Below are positions 29,801 through 44,800 of a stretch of DNA of 64,000 nt, piece by piece. The position numbers were made by a program, and so were the translations under genes. The notes below the pieces were generated by a model. That model did no database searches and was not told the origin of the DNA. It saw only the letters and a list, made by a program, of their open reading frames with translations. This DNA comes from Siderastrea radians (lineage: Eukaryota; Cnidaria; Anthozoa; Scleractinia; Rhizangiidae), in contig OZ024898.1 of the NCBI GenBank assembly GCA_964017195.1, positions 695,001 to 759,000 on the forward strand, given 5' to 3'. Numbering within the stretch: position 1 is the first letter of the stretch; every line of letters starts with the position of its first letter.

Positions 29801-32800
29801 TTTCTCTCCTAAACAATTCAGTGATGTTTTTAGTCAGTAGGATTATAAAAAATGGTTGGGAGTTGAAGAACTGGCTGAGCAAAAGTTGAAAGTGGGTATC
29901 TCTATGTTGTCAAGCCAACGTGCAAAGATCGGAAGCTCCGAGGCTCTGATTAGACAATAGTTGACGAATATCAAAATATCTGAATACCCAAAAAATTGCT
30001 GGAGGCGATCCCTCCCCTTGCTAAGATCCCATCTACAGGGACAGTTGTACATAATACTCTTAATTGCCCTTTTGCTAATGAAACTCGGCATGTGTGTTGC
30101 CTGTGGCCAGAATAAACTAAATTTACCTGCCCGTCATACCAATCTCCGAACACAACATATTCTCGCATACTTGTACGTACAGCTTACGCTCTGTATATGC
30201 TCAGCTGTATCCTACTAGCTTTGGATAATGCTTTATCACATGCCACTTTCTTACAGAAACCAGCTACTGCTACAAAAATCCCTGCAAAAATGGAGGCACC
30301 TGTACTGAAACGGACACTGGGTTTGAATGCATCTGTACCTCACAGTGGAACTGTATAGACTGCAGCTGCAGTGGTAAGTCTATCAAGATTATAACTATAC
30401 ACATAGAGAAGACAGACACCTTGATTTGGGTTGGGAGGGTAATCAAGACATAACCTAAGTGATGAACCTGACGGACAAAGTTCATTGCCCTTAAAATTTA
30501 AGATGAGGTAATTAACACATTCTCTCAGCAAGACGCTTGCGTAGCTAGTGAAACAGGCCTAGTACGATAACTTTTTCTCAGTTTTGGTTCAGGTAAAGTT
30601 GTGGCTATTTAGCGAAGACACCATTCTAATAATAATAATAATAATAATAATAATAGTTCAAAATATTTCCATGATAAGCAAGTGCTAAGTACGAAAAGGA
30701 TAAGGCATGTATTTGCCATTTTAGACTGCATATATTGTTGTAGGGGTGTGACAATAAGTCGTTTCCTCCAAGAAAGCATTTTATTTCATCTGCTTTTCTA
30801 AGCAACTCCTGTTAGAAGTAGAATCCTGCAATGACAATATTTTGACTTAATAACACATCTAATACTCAACACTATGTATTTGTTCACAATAAAGAAAATT
30901 ATCTTAATTTATCCCCTAATTAGTGGATATTTTAGATTATTTTTTATCATTCCAGCCACGGCTAAACATACGGACCTAGAGTATTGTTTCCCAAATCCTT
31001 GTCGAAACGGTGGAAGCTGCTTCTCAACTCACGACGGATTCAAATGCTTATGTATGCAAGGATACAAAGGGGATGCTTGCGAAGGTAAAAATGTTAACAT
31101 GGCTAATAATAAAGATGTCCATAATATTCGCTTAAGATTTAAAAATACTATTTACAAGCCTAAAACGTTTAAAGAAAAGCCGAACGTTTTGACTAATTAA
31201 GTCATCTTAATTAGACAAAAAGTTCGGTTTTTTCTCTTTAACTTTGTAGCCTTATAAATAGTATTTTTGCTAAAAAAAATTAGAATTTACTACGTCTGCA
31301 GAACTATGGGTTTTGTGGAAATTTAAAAACAGCTACATATACTTAATATTTTGAATAGCCTTATAAGCTTTGTTGTATTGTTATATTGTCAATTTATTTC
31401 GTTCCCTTTATCGGGGGGGAGGAAGGGGGCGGGAGACCGGGAGAAAAGGGGGTAGGAGGTGTACGGGAGGCGGGAGAAGAGGGGGCGGGAAGCGGGATTC
31501 CCAAGGTGGTAGAAGGGAAAAATTACGCAATATTTCGCAATATTTCGCAACCGAATAAATGCAAAGAGGCAGGAGCCAACAAATACAGGGCGGGAACCGG
31601 GATTAAAGGGTACGGGAAGCGGGAGGTTTACACCCCCCTGTTCCCCCCCCCCTCCACACTTTATCCTTATTCTGTTACAGTTAGCTGTATTAAATGTTAA
31701 TTTTGCAGTACGCTATACAAAATTTGTTCCTCGATTCATCATCTCCTTATCGTTTTGTTTGTAGCACCTGAATATTGCACATCTGCGCCTTGTCTTAATG
31801 GTGGAACTTGTAAAGAAATATTCAATGGCTATAGCTGCCTTTGTAAAAGTAGATTTAGAGGACAAAATTGCGAAGGTATGTTTAATTGAACATTTAAAGT
31901 GAAGAAAAGCATTTTAAAAAATTTAAACGAAGAGCAAGTCCGTTATATATTAAATATCCCCGTCTTCTTGTTTATATGATTACGCTCAGCATTTCGAAGG
32001 ACTTTTCTAATTTCAAGTCGATATTGGTTTGTTTTTAATAACCTACAAACTTCCTTTAATGCTACAGTTCATGTTGTCCAAAAATGCAAACTTAGCATTC
32101 TCATTTAAAGAGTCAATTTTATACCATTTTGCCTATAAAGTCTTCCTGTTTTCTTTCTAATCAAAATTTGTCAACCTCTACATTTCATATCACCAGTTGA
32201 AAACCATTGCCGGCCCGCTAACCCGTGTGAACACGGAGGTTTATGTGTTGAATTGGACGATGGTTATAAATGCAGATGTAAAGCTGGATATAAGGGAGTC
32301 AACTGCGAAGGTAAAGTTATCTCTAACATGCTGAACTACAGGGGAGAATTCGTGCCAGTAAACTCAATAATAAAACGTCATATACCAATAAATACTCAGT
32401 TGTTGACATGTTCTTCTTGCAGCAAACGATTCAGAGCCACAACGAAATTACTGTACAGAGAGCTCATTTTTTAAACATATGCATGTCAATTGTTTTCTTG
32501 AGGAAAGGAAAAGAGGTTTCTGTGGTTATTCTTCTCTTTACCTTTTTTCTTTCACAAGAAAAGGAACATTGTATTCCTAATCCATGCAAGAATGGTGGAT
32601 CCTGCAGCGCAGAGGATAAAGGATTCACATGCTTATGCCAGCCTAGCTTCAGAGGAGAGATATGTCAGAGTAAGAATTTTTCAAGTCATTATTTACGTAC
32701 TTTTTTAAGCCATATATTTCTGCGCAGTTTTTGTCTTCACTACAGATTAAACGGGCTTCGTTGTGGGGAGTTTTACAATAATTATTTGGGGTCAAAACTG

Positions 32801-35800
32801 TGCTGAAATTAAACCAAAGTATTATTGCGGCACACAAAATGTTCCTAGAACACCAATAATGATATCGAATGATTTTCCACATAGGTAGAGCAACCCACAA
32901 TAAGCTTTAAGGGATTTTTCCAAAACACAAAGCATAAACTAGCTAAAATTGGCCCACTTTTTTAAAGCTCAGTCCATTTCCGCCTGATCCATCCACAGCC
33001 AATCAAACGTTAGGACATGTAGTAGAGTAACGACCTGTCGCACATCAGTCGGAATGTGGAGTTGATGAATTTTCATAAAGATGAGTGTGGAGTTGAAAGT
33101 TTTTATATAGCGCGCAACAACTTCGTCCTCAGCCTCCCCATCCATGAATGAGTGATGAGTCCAGACCACATCACCAAGGACTACGTTCCCTTTCTTCGAT
33201 TCCACAGAATCGACTGGGACTCTGCTGAATGCGTTACCTACAGTACGGACTACTATCAACGAATCACTCTGGAAAGCTGGTTTACTAACTTAGAACAAAC
33301 ACCACTGAACCGTTGGCAACAGCTACCTGCACCTTACAAACGACTGATTGCCGACAATAACAAGACAGACAAACAATAGACAAACCGACTTATTTGACTA
33401 ACAATAGACCAACGGGCATTTGACTAACAAAAGACGGATCAAAACGCACCAATCACGTTTAACAGTCTTCACAGCCAATAACATCACGGCTTAACTGACA
33501 GACGACCAATAACATCACGAGATCGTCGACCAATCAGGACAACGACCAGAGACTTATAACATCTACTGACGATTCACAGTTCACTTAACTCTGCTGATGA
33601 CTTCCGCTCAGGTTGTCGAGACGTCAGTCAATGTCACCTCAAACAGTCCTTCTCAGGACTACACTCACCCGGACGATCACAATTTACCGAATTACAAAGT
33701 ATTATTGCGGCACACAAAATGTTCCTAGAACACCAATAATGATATCGAGTGATTTTTCAAGTAGGGAGAGCAACCCACAATAAGCTTTAAGGGATTTTTC
33801 CAAAACACAAAGGATAAACTAGCTAAAATTGGCCCACTTTTTTAAAGCTTCAGTCCATTTCCGCCTGATCCATCCACAGCCAATCAAACGTTAGGACATG
33901 TAGTAGAGTAACGACCTGTCGCACATCAGTCGGAATGTGGAGTTGATGAATTTTCATAAAGATGAGTGTGGAGTTGAAAGTTTTTATATAGCGCGCAACA
34001 ACTTCGTCCTCAGCTTTCCCATCCACGAATGAGTGATGAGTCCAGACCACATCACCAAGGACCACGTTCCCTTTCTCATTTCCAACAGTGATGTGGCTTC
34101 TGTAGCGTCCTCTTACGTATTTAGTTATATCTAGAGCTACAATAGCCTGAGTATCAGGCTTTCCGGCTTTCCGGCTTTCCGGGCTCTCCCGAAGGAGAGA
34201 GAGAGAGAAGGGGAAAGGAAAGCCTGTCACAACAGCCCGGTTTTGAGCCTTCCGCCTCCTTGAAATACAATACGCTTCCCTTAGATAAGCAGCCAATCAG
34301 AATTATTTCCGGTTGCAAGCCATGTCAATAAACTGTCATGTGTGTACTTGCGCGAAATGAAGGTTTAACGGCCAAGATTGGTATGTTTTCTGTCGAGCTG
34401 TTCGCATGGGTTCTGAGGAAAAATTCTGCAGAATTTGACGAGAAAACTTACTCACTAGATTTGGCTCCTTTACGGCTCCCGTATCCGTATTTTTAGAGAC
34501 ATACAACATTAATTTCCATGTGTGAAAGGTGGAAAACAAGTCGTATTGGGAAAGTTGTTGCAGAGTATTGGAGTATATATTTGTTGTCCTCGGGTTATCG
34601 TGAATCTCGGTTTGCAAGAAATACACTCGAATGGTTGTAAACTGTTAATACAAGTTGTTCCAGGAACTGCGGTGCCCGGTCGTTTCGCCTACGAGTCGTT
34701 TCGACTACGGTATTTTTTTCATTCTTTAACTGATGTCCTAAATGTTGAAAGGAAATGCAATAAATATCATTTCTCGTTCTTGAAGCGTGTTGCTAAAGCG
34801 GAACTGCGAGTTGTCTTTGTGGATACCTCGGTTAACGCTGAGGAAAATCCTTGCTGCCGTCCCCAAAACTCCTGAGAAGACTGTGACGGTACAACTGATG
34901 AGAATCGTAAGATGCGAAACCGCGGTCCTGCTTGTAAACTTACATTTAGCTACATATATTCCGTAGTAGCACAAAGAAGCCAGTCGCTTGATTAGTAAAC
35001 AAACTACATCAGGGACCGCGCGAGGGGTGGGCTAAGGGGGCTTTAGCCCCCCACTTTTTGACACCATTAAAAAAAAATGAAAAAGGTGGAAAATTCAGTA
35101 GTCAGGGTTAACCAGTGCTTGGTTTTCCCCAGTTAGATCTATAATTTTGATATGGACCCGGCAAAAGTTCAAATCTCCTTCCTCTCATTTGGCTTGATTA
35201 GTTGAAACTCACGTGCGCTCTAGGGGACTCTTTCTTGAAGAGTTTGAACCTGCTCAGATTTTAATCACAATCGACGGAAATTGACACTCTCGCTATCGTT
35301 TGGCCTCTAACTCTCGTGAACTCTCACTGACTCTCAGCTTCTGCTCTTAAAGAGTTTGAACTTTTGTGGACTCTCGTTTTTGTCTGGCCCGGGCAATACG
35401 AACTGTAGTTTGTCTCCAGACAGGATTTTTCGGCAACAGTATGCTTTGATATTTGCTGAAAATCAAAGTTACTTTTTCAAGCTTCTCTATGTGCATATAA
35501 ACATTGCAACTAGGATAGCTACCGAAAGATTTCTTTCGCTCCTAACGATGACAGATAAGGCATTCAGCAGTCAGATCATACCGACAGACTAACTTTGGTG
35601 AAATATATTTTTCATAAATGTTTGCTTGTAAAAGTTTTAAGAAAAATGTTTTTGAGTTGGAGATCTTAAAGGCGAATACGCCGTCAGGGTTGGATAGATG
35701 AAAGAACAGGATCAAAAGCAATATTTTGGGACTAAAGTATCCAGTCCTATTCCTGGCTATTCCTGTTCGGTTTAGGAATAACAGAATATCCTTTAAAACA

Positions 35801-38800
35801 TTCCGACCGCATTCCGTTCATTTTGTTATCGTGGAAGGGAATAATGTCCAGACTGAGAAAACATTAACTGTATGTTATCTTCTATTCCGGATTAGGCCAC
35901 CAAAACGTGCCCTAAGTATCGACATTATTTATCACTGGTAGCGGTCGAAAAGTTTGATACTCTTGGTGTAGCTTTGGTCCTTTGTAATACAATTAATTTA
36001 TATTGCGCATAACCCATGTGTTTCCATGTTCCAATTTCTTTTGCGCGTGTTCTATATGATGGGTATAAACTGACAACTACGCCCGCCGTAGTCACTAAAA
36101 AGGCAAAAATTTCTCGTGAGGCTGTTACCCCCCCCCACCCCCCGTCCCTGATCAAGTTAGCCCCCCCACTTTAAAATAGGCCGCGCGGTCCCTGTACATG
36201 CTAATGGTATTTAAAATATTGGGCTTTTCTATACTCTCCAGTTGTCAATAACGGCGACATTAAGCGATGAAGCTATATTAACCTACTTTAAAACGCACTG
36301 CATATCGCATCAAAAACTCACAAGGGGATTTTATTCATGCTTCTACCAAAGGCGTGATACATACCAAATAAACAGTGTCGGGACTGGATATATTTACAGA
36401 ATGCATGCTGTGTGAAGCAAAACATTGTGCTCTGAAATCGCCCAAATCACAACCCGACGGACTTTTTAAAGCAGATACCAGAGATTATTTACTAGCCCAA
36501 AATGGCAGGTATTTTAAGCAGACATACCTTACAAAACTGACGGGAAATTCTACAGGACACGCTCAAATAAAATTGTCTTAATTCGGTAAATTGTGATCGT
36601 CCGGGTTAGTGTAGTCCTGAGAAGGACTACACAGAATTCCACAGAATCGACTGGGACTCTGCTGAATGCGTTACCTACAGTACGGACTACTATCAACGAA
36701 TCACTCTGGAAAGCTGGTTTACTAACTTAGAACAAACACCACTGAACCGTTGCCAACAGCTACCTGCACCTTACAAACGACTGATTGCCGACAATAACAA
36801 GACAGACAAACAATAGACAAACCGACTTATTTGACTAACAATAGCCCAACGGGCATTTGACTAACAAAAGACGGATCGAAACGCACCAATCACGTTTAAC
36901 AGTCTTCACAGCCAATAACATCACGGCTTAACTGACAGACGGCCAATAACATCACGAGATCGTCGACCAATCAGGACAACGACCAGAGACTTATAACATC
37001 TACTGACGATTCACAGTTCACTTGACTCTGATGATGACTTCCGCTCAGGTTGTCGAGACGTCAGTCAATGTCACCTCAAACAGTCCTTCTCAGGACTACA
37101 CTCACCCGGACGATCACAATTATGATCATGGCGAGAAATCTGAGACATGTTTTTTCGTGCGGCTTACATTCACACCTCTTTAAAATGGCATAAGCCGCTG
37201 ATAAAAGCGGTGTGACACGGGCTCATAGTCACGATACAAATGGAAGGGTGAAACACAACGATGTTTACGCTTGAATAAAAGCTCCTGACCAAAGATACTG
37301 TCCAGAGTTTGAATAGCAACAGAAAAGGTAGTAAATTATCTTCCGAGCGAGATGTTTTTCAGGAAATTTGGATGATTTTCGGTGGAGATATTGCAGATCG
37401 AAGTTCATAGATTTTAGCCGTGGGATGTTTACTGAAATTTACCATGTTTTTCCTTCTGGATACAGCAGAGGATTCAAATCGGCGAATGTTAAATGTACTT
37501 CGACCTGAAAGAAAGCGCCTTCGAGTTCACGTAAGAGATGGAAACTGGTGTGTAAGATAAGTTATAACGTGAACTGGAGCGCTTAAGCAGGGTATCATTT
37601 GGCCTTTTGGAGAGGACAGTCACACAAAGCTTGTTCAAAAGTTATGCTTACTGTCGGGTTACTGTTTATCTCAAAACCGCAACGGATACAACTTGCAAGG
37701 TGAGAATTAAAGCAAATTCAGTTGAAGGAACAGCAGTACTCATCGAATCTGATAGAAACCGAGGGATGCGAATGTTTTGAGGACAGTTTTTTTCGATTTT
37801 TATTCTTTTCTCAGTCAATTGTCTGTAGATGACTTTACAGTTTTATAAAATTGTCTGTTGCATAAGGTGCTAAACCTTACATATATTTTTCCTCCGCTGA
37901 ATACAAACTGTACCTAGCCGTTTTTTGCCCTCTCAGCAAATAAGCTATAACAACGAGAATATAACTACCCTTTCGTGCATTTTAAAAGTGTAAAATCCCT
38001 GACGAGAACTACTCTCAAGAGCAATATGTAAAAGGCTGCGCGGCTTTCAAATGGTGTCTAAATTTCCTGACTCTGGCGTGACTCGCGTGATGCGCTCCTT
38101 TGTCTTTTGGCCAATCAGTGTAACATCCAGATTCTGGATGTTGAACATGAGCCAACCAATGGCTTTGTGTCAGGCGCTATTCCCCTTTCCCCTCGCCCTC
38201 CCCCTTATGAGGGCCTGATACTCAGCCTAGAGCTACAAGAGACTCGTAACAAGTTAGATCACACTAAAATAGCGTTTGTTTTGTGAAAATACAATTAACT
38301 TAATGTTTGATTTTTGTTTTCATTTTTTTTCCGGTTCGTTTGACATAGTTCAGGACATGTGTGCCTCAAATCCATGCCTGCATGACGGAACATGTATTGA
38401 CATGGATAACAACACATTCAAGTGCCTCTGTAGGCAGGGCTGGAAAGGACAAAACTGCCAAGGTAAGCCCAGTCTGAAAATCTCGTGACTTCTTCTAGGT
38501 ATCTCTGTTCTCTTGAAATAGTTTGTGAAAATAATAACAATTTTGGTTGCAAGACTTCAACATTTTACATTCAAATTCCAACTGGAAAAATAGGGTGAAG
38601 AGCTACTCTGTATGAACATGTCACTGCAAATTCCTATTTTTTCATTTATTTATTTATTTATTTATTTTTGGGAATATCACGCCCCGAAAAAGATACGAGA
38701 AGCTGAAAGTTGTAATATCGAGCTAAAGGCACCAATTAGCGATAATGGCTCCATTTTGTAGAACAGCACTCACTAAAGGTGTCATTAAAAAGTAAGGATG

Positions 38801-41800
38801 ATTAGCTATGGTGAGCGGAACTCACCGCAAAAATACAGTACAAATTCCGAATAAGGACACTCAAAAAACTGTCGTGACATTTTCAGAGAAGGACTTGTGC
38901 ATTCCTAGTCCGTGTAAAAACGAAGGACATTGTGAAACACATGGATTTACATTCGAGTGTCACTGTACCCTGGGCTACAAAGGAAAACACTGTGAAGGTA
39001 GGATAACATATTCAAAACTAATGCAAGTGTGAGAGGGCATTAAACCTGTTCAGCTCCCTGACTGTGTGCGTGAATTAAGAAAAGGCCTGAGGACCTTTGA
39101 ATCTATACTCAGTTGAGGGAAACATGTGGTACAATAAGCACTTTTTAAAGGGAGGGTTGTATTATAAGCTGAATGTTATCTACTTGCCTAAAAGAGAGAA
39201 AACACTCACATTTGGACAAGATTGATCAGAGTGACAGCTGTTCCATGACTGTAGGAATGTGTTTGCGGTATAAAATTTGCCCACAAATTTTGTTTTAAAT
39301 GATTTTCTGTAATTCGCGAGTGAACGTTTGCGAGTTGGAACCTCAAGTTGTCTTGTTTTACTACAGTCCGTCCGACGATCTTTCTTCCTAGTCCCTGCTG
39401 ATTTCATGAGATCTAATATTTATTTAATTTTGATGGTGGGAGCTTTCTTTTAATTCAGATCTCTTTCTAAAAAGTACTACCTCCATAGCCATTCATTATA
39501 TTCTACAAGTGTTCTGTTTGTGTATTACAATAAAATATGTTACCTCATTTTGTCTTTTTAGCTAAGGATCCCTGTAGCCCAAACCCATGCCATCACAGTG
39601 GTCATTGTCTCGCTCATGGCGAGAATGACTTTGAATGTCAATGCGCTCGAGGCTTCACAGGAGTAAAGTGCGAAAGTAAGCCAATGATTGTAGAAGGAGA
39701 TTATTGGTTGATTGTTATACCTGGTGTTAAAGCAGTCAAAAGGGATTGAAACCTACATATCAAAATACTTTTTTATAGCTAATTGTCTGCTTAGCCTGTG
39801 TTATACACCTTGTCAAAAGGCTTACGGAAAGCGGTACAGAAACATTGGGAATGACCTCACCTGAATAGGCCCAGGTCGGCTTACACCATGTCCCGGCTCT
39901 GTGTGTTTGTTTGTTCTGTTGTGCTCTTGGTAAGCTCAGTATATGATTAAAAGCAAAACCTAACCCATAGTTGTAAGGGGAAATCTCCAAGAGAATTACC
40001 ATCGCAAAAGCAAAACCAATCTAAAAATGATTTTGGTTAACAACTCTTCCATCGAAGTGAAGCTTCTTATATATTAATCATACGTTTTACTAATTATACG
40101 CGTCTTTCACTAGTCTTGATTTGCTTGTCTTCTCCGTTTAGACTGGCCGGCTTTTATTGAAATTCTAACAACTGCCCGAAAAGGGGCCAGAAAGCGTCCA
40201 ATTGCCAAATTGTTCCACTATTTCAAATAAGGGAATCACTTGCTTAATATTGACTTTAGCTTTAGTCGCTTTCTTAAAGCCTTTTTTCTTTTATTTTTAG
40301 AGGCAAACCCATGTTATCCAAACCCCTGTAGATATGGTGGAACATGTAAACCAACAACTGATATCTTCAGCTGTGTTTGCCCTGCAGGAAGAGTGGGAGA
40401 ATTTTGCGAAGGTAGGATGTTCTGAACAGATTTTTAGGCTGTATGTGAAAATGGGGCAACTTAATCATAGGCATGTTCTCTTAAAAAGTTGTTTTTCCTT
40501 CAAAGAAGGTTGGCATCGAAGTATAAGACGTCCATACACCCTGTCTAGTACCGACCTCACTTACGGCGATAGAAATCAGATGTAATAAATAAATATTATG
40601 TTATAAATAAAATAAATAAATATTAGCTCGCTCCCTATTAAATACTTTTTAATTTCTCTTCATTTGTTCCGATATCATTGTACCGACATTGTAATTTCAA
40701 ATTCAATTTTTATTTTCTTATAGGATGTGATTAAACCTTTAGATTTCACGCCGAGATTTAAAACCGGCGTCGCATAATCTGGTTCATAAATTCCTTGTGG
40801 AAATCCTTTATTGCGACCAATCAAACAAAAGCTATTCAGTAGTACCTACCTATGGTACAGCTCGTTTTTCAACAACTTACAAAAACATTTTGAAAACGGA
40901 TTAAGAACCTCACTGTTTAAAAATACAACTTTTTTTTTAACAGAGAGTGACCCGTGTCTACCAAGCCCCTGTCAAAATGAAGGAGCGTGTTTAGCACTCG
41001 GTCATGGTGCATACCATTGCACATGTCCAATAGGTTTTGTTGGGCAACTGTGTGCAGGTAGGGGAGTAGGAAGGTAGGTAGGTAGGTAAAACTTTATTTA
41101 AACACGTTTGCCCTTGCCAGAGTCCAACCGTGCCATTGTTTATCGGGGTGACGAGAGGTGAGGAGCAATAATCGTTTTTTGTAAATCCAAAATGGCGGTT
41201 TTTTATATCGATGACGTCAAATTTATGTCAGCTAATCTTAAAATGGGTACGTCACCGTCTTTATTGTAGAACACGTGGTACGCCATTTATTCTTAAATTT
41301 AATTTATGTGATTCGTCAAATAAATCATAAATAACCCGGTACAAGTTTGTGCACATAGCAACAAGCAAAATGAAATTATGCTTGACCTCGAATACGGCTC
41401 ATCAACGATATTTCCGTGTAGACGAAAATCTTCGAAGTAATATTACCTTACTGCTGTTCCCCCATGCTAGTGATACTCTTGGACTCTTAACGGCTTTCTA
41501 GAATAGATGGCGTTGCCAAGTGGATAAGATGCTGCAAATGTAATTCGGAGTTCCTGGATTCCTTGCCTTCTCCCTGCCCACTGGCTGGATTAACAGAAGT
41601 AGTTCAGACTTCAAATCTTCGGTCACTGCTGCCGATCAATGGGATTGCTATTATTGTTTTGTTTTGTTTTGTTTTGTTTTTCTTCATTAGCAATTGCTTT
41701 TTTCTTTTTCATTTTTTTTTTGCTTTGATTGGTATTTGAATGGCGTGCCTTAAAACTAGCTGAATAGTTAAGAACGCGTCAACTATAAGGTAAGCATTCA

Positions 41801-44800
41801 ACCTTAATTTTTACAACATCCTTTTCCATCAATTTTTACTTTCAGTTCCAGATCCCTGCAGACCCAGTCCATGCCTCAACAATGGAAGTTGCATCAACAC
41901 TGGCATAACATTTCATTGTCATTGTCCTCCAGGATATTCTGGACAGCGATGTGAACGTACGTTGCATCTTAAACAAGTTAAAACAAAACTTGAGACACTC
42001 TACTTTTCATGATTTCTAGTCCTAACCCTGCCCAACTGCTACGCCAGCACCTTTCATTTGACAGTCGTGTGTTAAATCCTTGTGTGCAGAATGTTACTCG
42101 CAGTTTAAAAATAGGTACTTAAGCAACATAAATGGCAACGACAGTGAAAAAGCAGCCTCTAAAAACCAACTCACCTTATTTTAACTACGTAAACGTTGCG
42201 ATGTTTCAAAAAGGTGCAATTTGTCTAATATGGCCGAACTTTTCAGGAGATGAATTCGTGAGGTCGACTTTCATGGTAAGATAGCGAAGAAGAGGAAGAT
42301 GTAAAAGCACCGAAATGTATAACGCAAGGGTGCAGAGTCACTGTTTTGCTAATAAATCCTTTTTAACGACGTTCTTGTTGCCGTCACTGGCGTAGATGGC
42401 TAACGTTCCTATTAACTCGGGGAGGTGCATGATCGGCAAACATATCAACGTCATTTTATTTGAGCAGAAGTGAAATTTCCATGTTCTTGGGAGAACTTTG
42501 AAGCGGTGCCTTTGCAGCTTTGAGTCAGGACTATCGCTTACAGTGTTTATAATTCACTTTCACAGATCAGTCCAAGTGTTTTCCAAACCCTTGCCTTCAT
42601 GACGGCACGTGCCGGGACGTGGATATTGCACGTGGTTATGTATGTTACTGTTCCATCGCATACCTGGGACCTAACTGTGAGCGTGAGTGTTTTTCAGGCC
42701 GATCATATTCTGACTTGATGACTTGGTTACTTATTTACTTGATTAAACACCTCTGACTTTAGAACTTCTACTGAATTTACAACCCCCATGGAAGTCCCAA
42801 ATGACATCAGCATTCTTGTAGAACTGAGGCACGATGTTGTGCAACTAAATTGCTGTTCCTTAAATGAAGGAAGGCTTTGATGAAGTTTTGTACATTTAGT
42901 GTTTCCTTTTTGTTGATGTTGATTTTATGCTGAAGCAAAAATGATTTTCGGGACTTGTTACAGCATCTATTATATTAATAAAATAATTATCTAGTACGTT
43001 TTCGCTATAAATTGTCCAAGGGCGCCTTAATATTGTAAGGCGCCCATGGACAATTATATGCTGACTGGGGATGTTTGAAGTGGCTATGTCACCAATTTTA
43101 GCATTAATTTGAGAAGCCAAAAGACATGTTTGTAATAATGGAAACCTAAAATAATGGTCCAGTTTTGTTTACAACTACTCTACTAGTGCACTTGAACTGT
43201 AAATAAGTGCCTTTGGCTACGAATGGTCAGGATGGAAACAGATTGCAACTAGAAAAAAACCTAAAATAATGGTCCAGTTTTGTTTACAACTATTCTACTA
43301 GTGCACTTAAACTGTAAATAAGTGCCTTTGGCTACGGATGGTCAGGATGGAAACAGATTGCAACTTGAAAAACATCGGGCCTCTTTTTTTTTTTAAGTTT
43401 TTCCTGCTGTCTAGCAAAGACCATTATTAACGATTATATTTGATTCTCCTTTCATGAATTCACTTTGTTTCTTCTTTGAGTTCTCGGAAAACCATTTTGT
43501 AGATAAGAAAATGCTCTTAGTTTTGATTTAAGCAGAATTTTGACCCCAAAACACAAAAATACCTGTGACATAGCCCATTTAAGAGTTTGACATTGTTCAG
43601 ATAATTATTCTGAAAAGTCTTTTTCAATTCCAAAATTAACACCTGAAAAACAAGTGCTCCGTTCTCGTATAACGCCTCCCTTGAATAAACGCCACGGCTC
43701 CAAGGTATCGGGCATCTAACTAAACCATGAGCGTTTATTCGTTTAACACTGCAACTGTTGAGTGAAACTTCAGCGTTATTCCTTTTAGGAACCAACTTGT
43801 GTTATCCGAACAACCCTTGTGAAAATGGAGGAACCTGCAAAAGTGATGGCACCAATTTAGCATGTCAGTGTGCACCCGGTTATTTAGGATCACACTGTGA
43901 ACGTAAGTACTGCACTATGCCGGTTATATGGAAAAGATGAACAAACATCGTACTTGATTATGCCATATTTGCTCTGTCTATAGAGTTCAACTTTTGCCAC
44001 TCATCACCATGCAAAAACGACGGAACATGTACTCCCAAGACAGATGGCTTTGAGTGTGATTGCAAACAAGGATTTTTTGGCAAGACTTGCGAAGGTGAAA
44101 TAATAAATTACTCAGTGAACGTCCGTCTTATATTTTGGGGGGAAATGTTAATGTATGACTTCTGCTTCTAAAACAATAATAGTATAGGCATGAGAACTGA
44201 TCGACCCTTTAAGTTTTGTGAAATTTTAATAATTATACGTCAATTGGGGATGTCATTTTACAATTATCTTGATAGTCCTTTTCGCTGCTCTTAATGAACA
44301 TATTGCACACTGCACAAAGATAACACAAGATCTAGACAGAATGGATGACTTCCCTCGCTTTGCCATTGCCATATGAATAACACAATGAATGACAGTAACG
44401 GCTACAATTACAAATTATTTCGACAGCTTTAAGCAGCCATTGCTTTCCAAATCCATGCCAAAATGAAGGACTCTGCGCGGAGGTGAAGAATAAAGATGGT
44501 TACATGTGTGTCTGTAAAGAAGGATTTGTTGGCGCACACTGTGAAAGTAAGAATTGAATTAAATTATAATAAAACTAAGGATTGAAAGTATTTTCACGAC
44601 ATTGTTAACTCAGGCATTGAAGTAAAGGTAAAGCATCAGTTTTAACAGAAAGTGGTAAAACGATAAAAAATTCCCCATATTGATTGGATGACGTCATCGA
44701 AGCTTCCAAAAAAAGACCATAAATTCGAGGAAACTAGAGTCGTTATATTATATCTTGTAAAGCAGACAGTTATCTGTCGATAAAGGTATTAGATAAGAAA

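Larger units (their letters stand above)
32670..38348. other. Large repeat-filled intron of gene C (intron 9)
   Basis: 5.7 kb containing a 381-base direct repeat around a Penelope-like piece, a 1.2-kb inverted-repeat element and another Penelope-like piece. About 1.2 kb at the right end shows nothing recognisable. No EGF exon was found in it. Confidence 0.6.

Noticed and set aside
33850..34296. 148-residue minus-strand frame in the direct repeat
   Set aside because: It covers repeat sequence, the left copy of the repeat gives a different N-terminus, and no known domain is seen. Kept only as part of the repeat.
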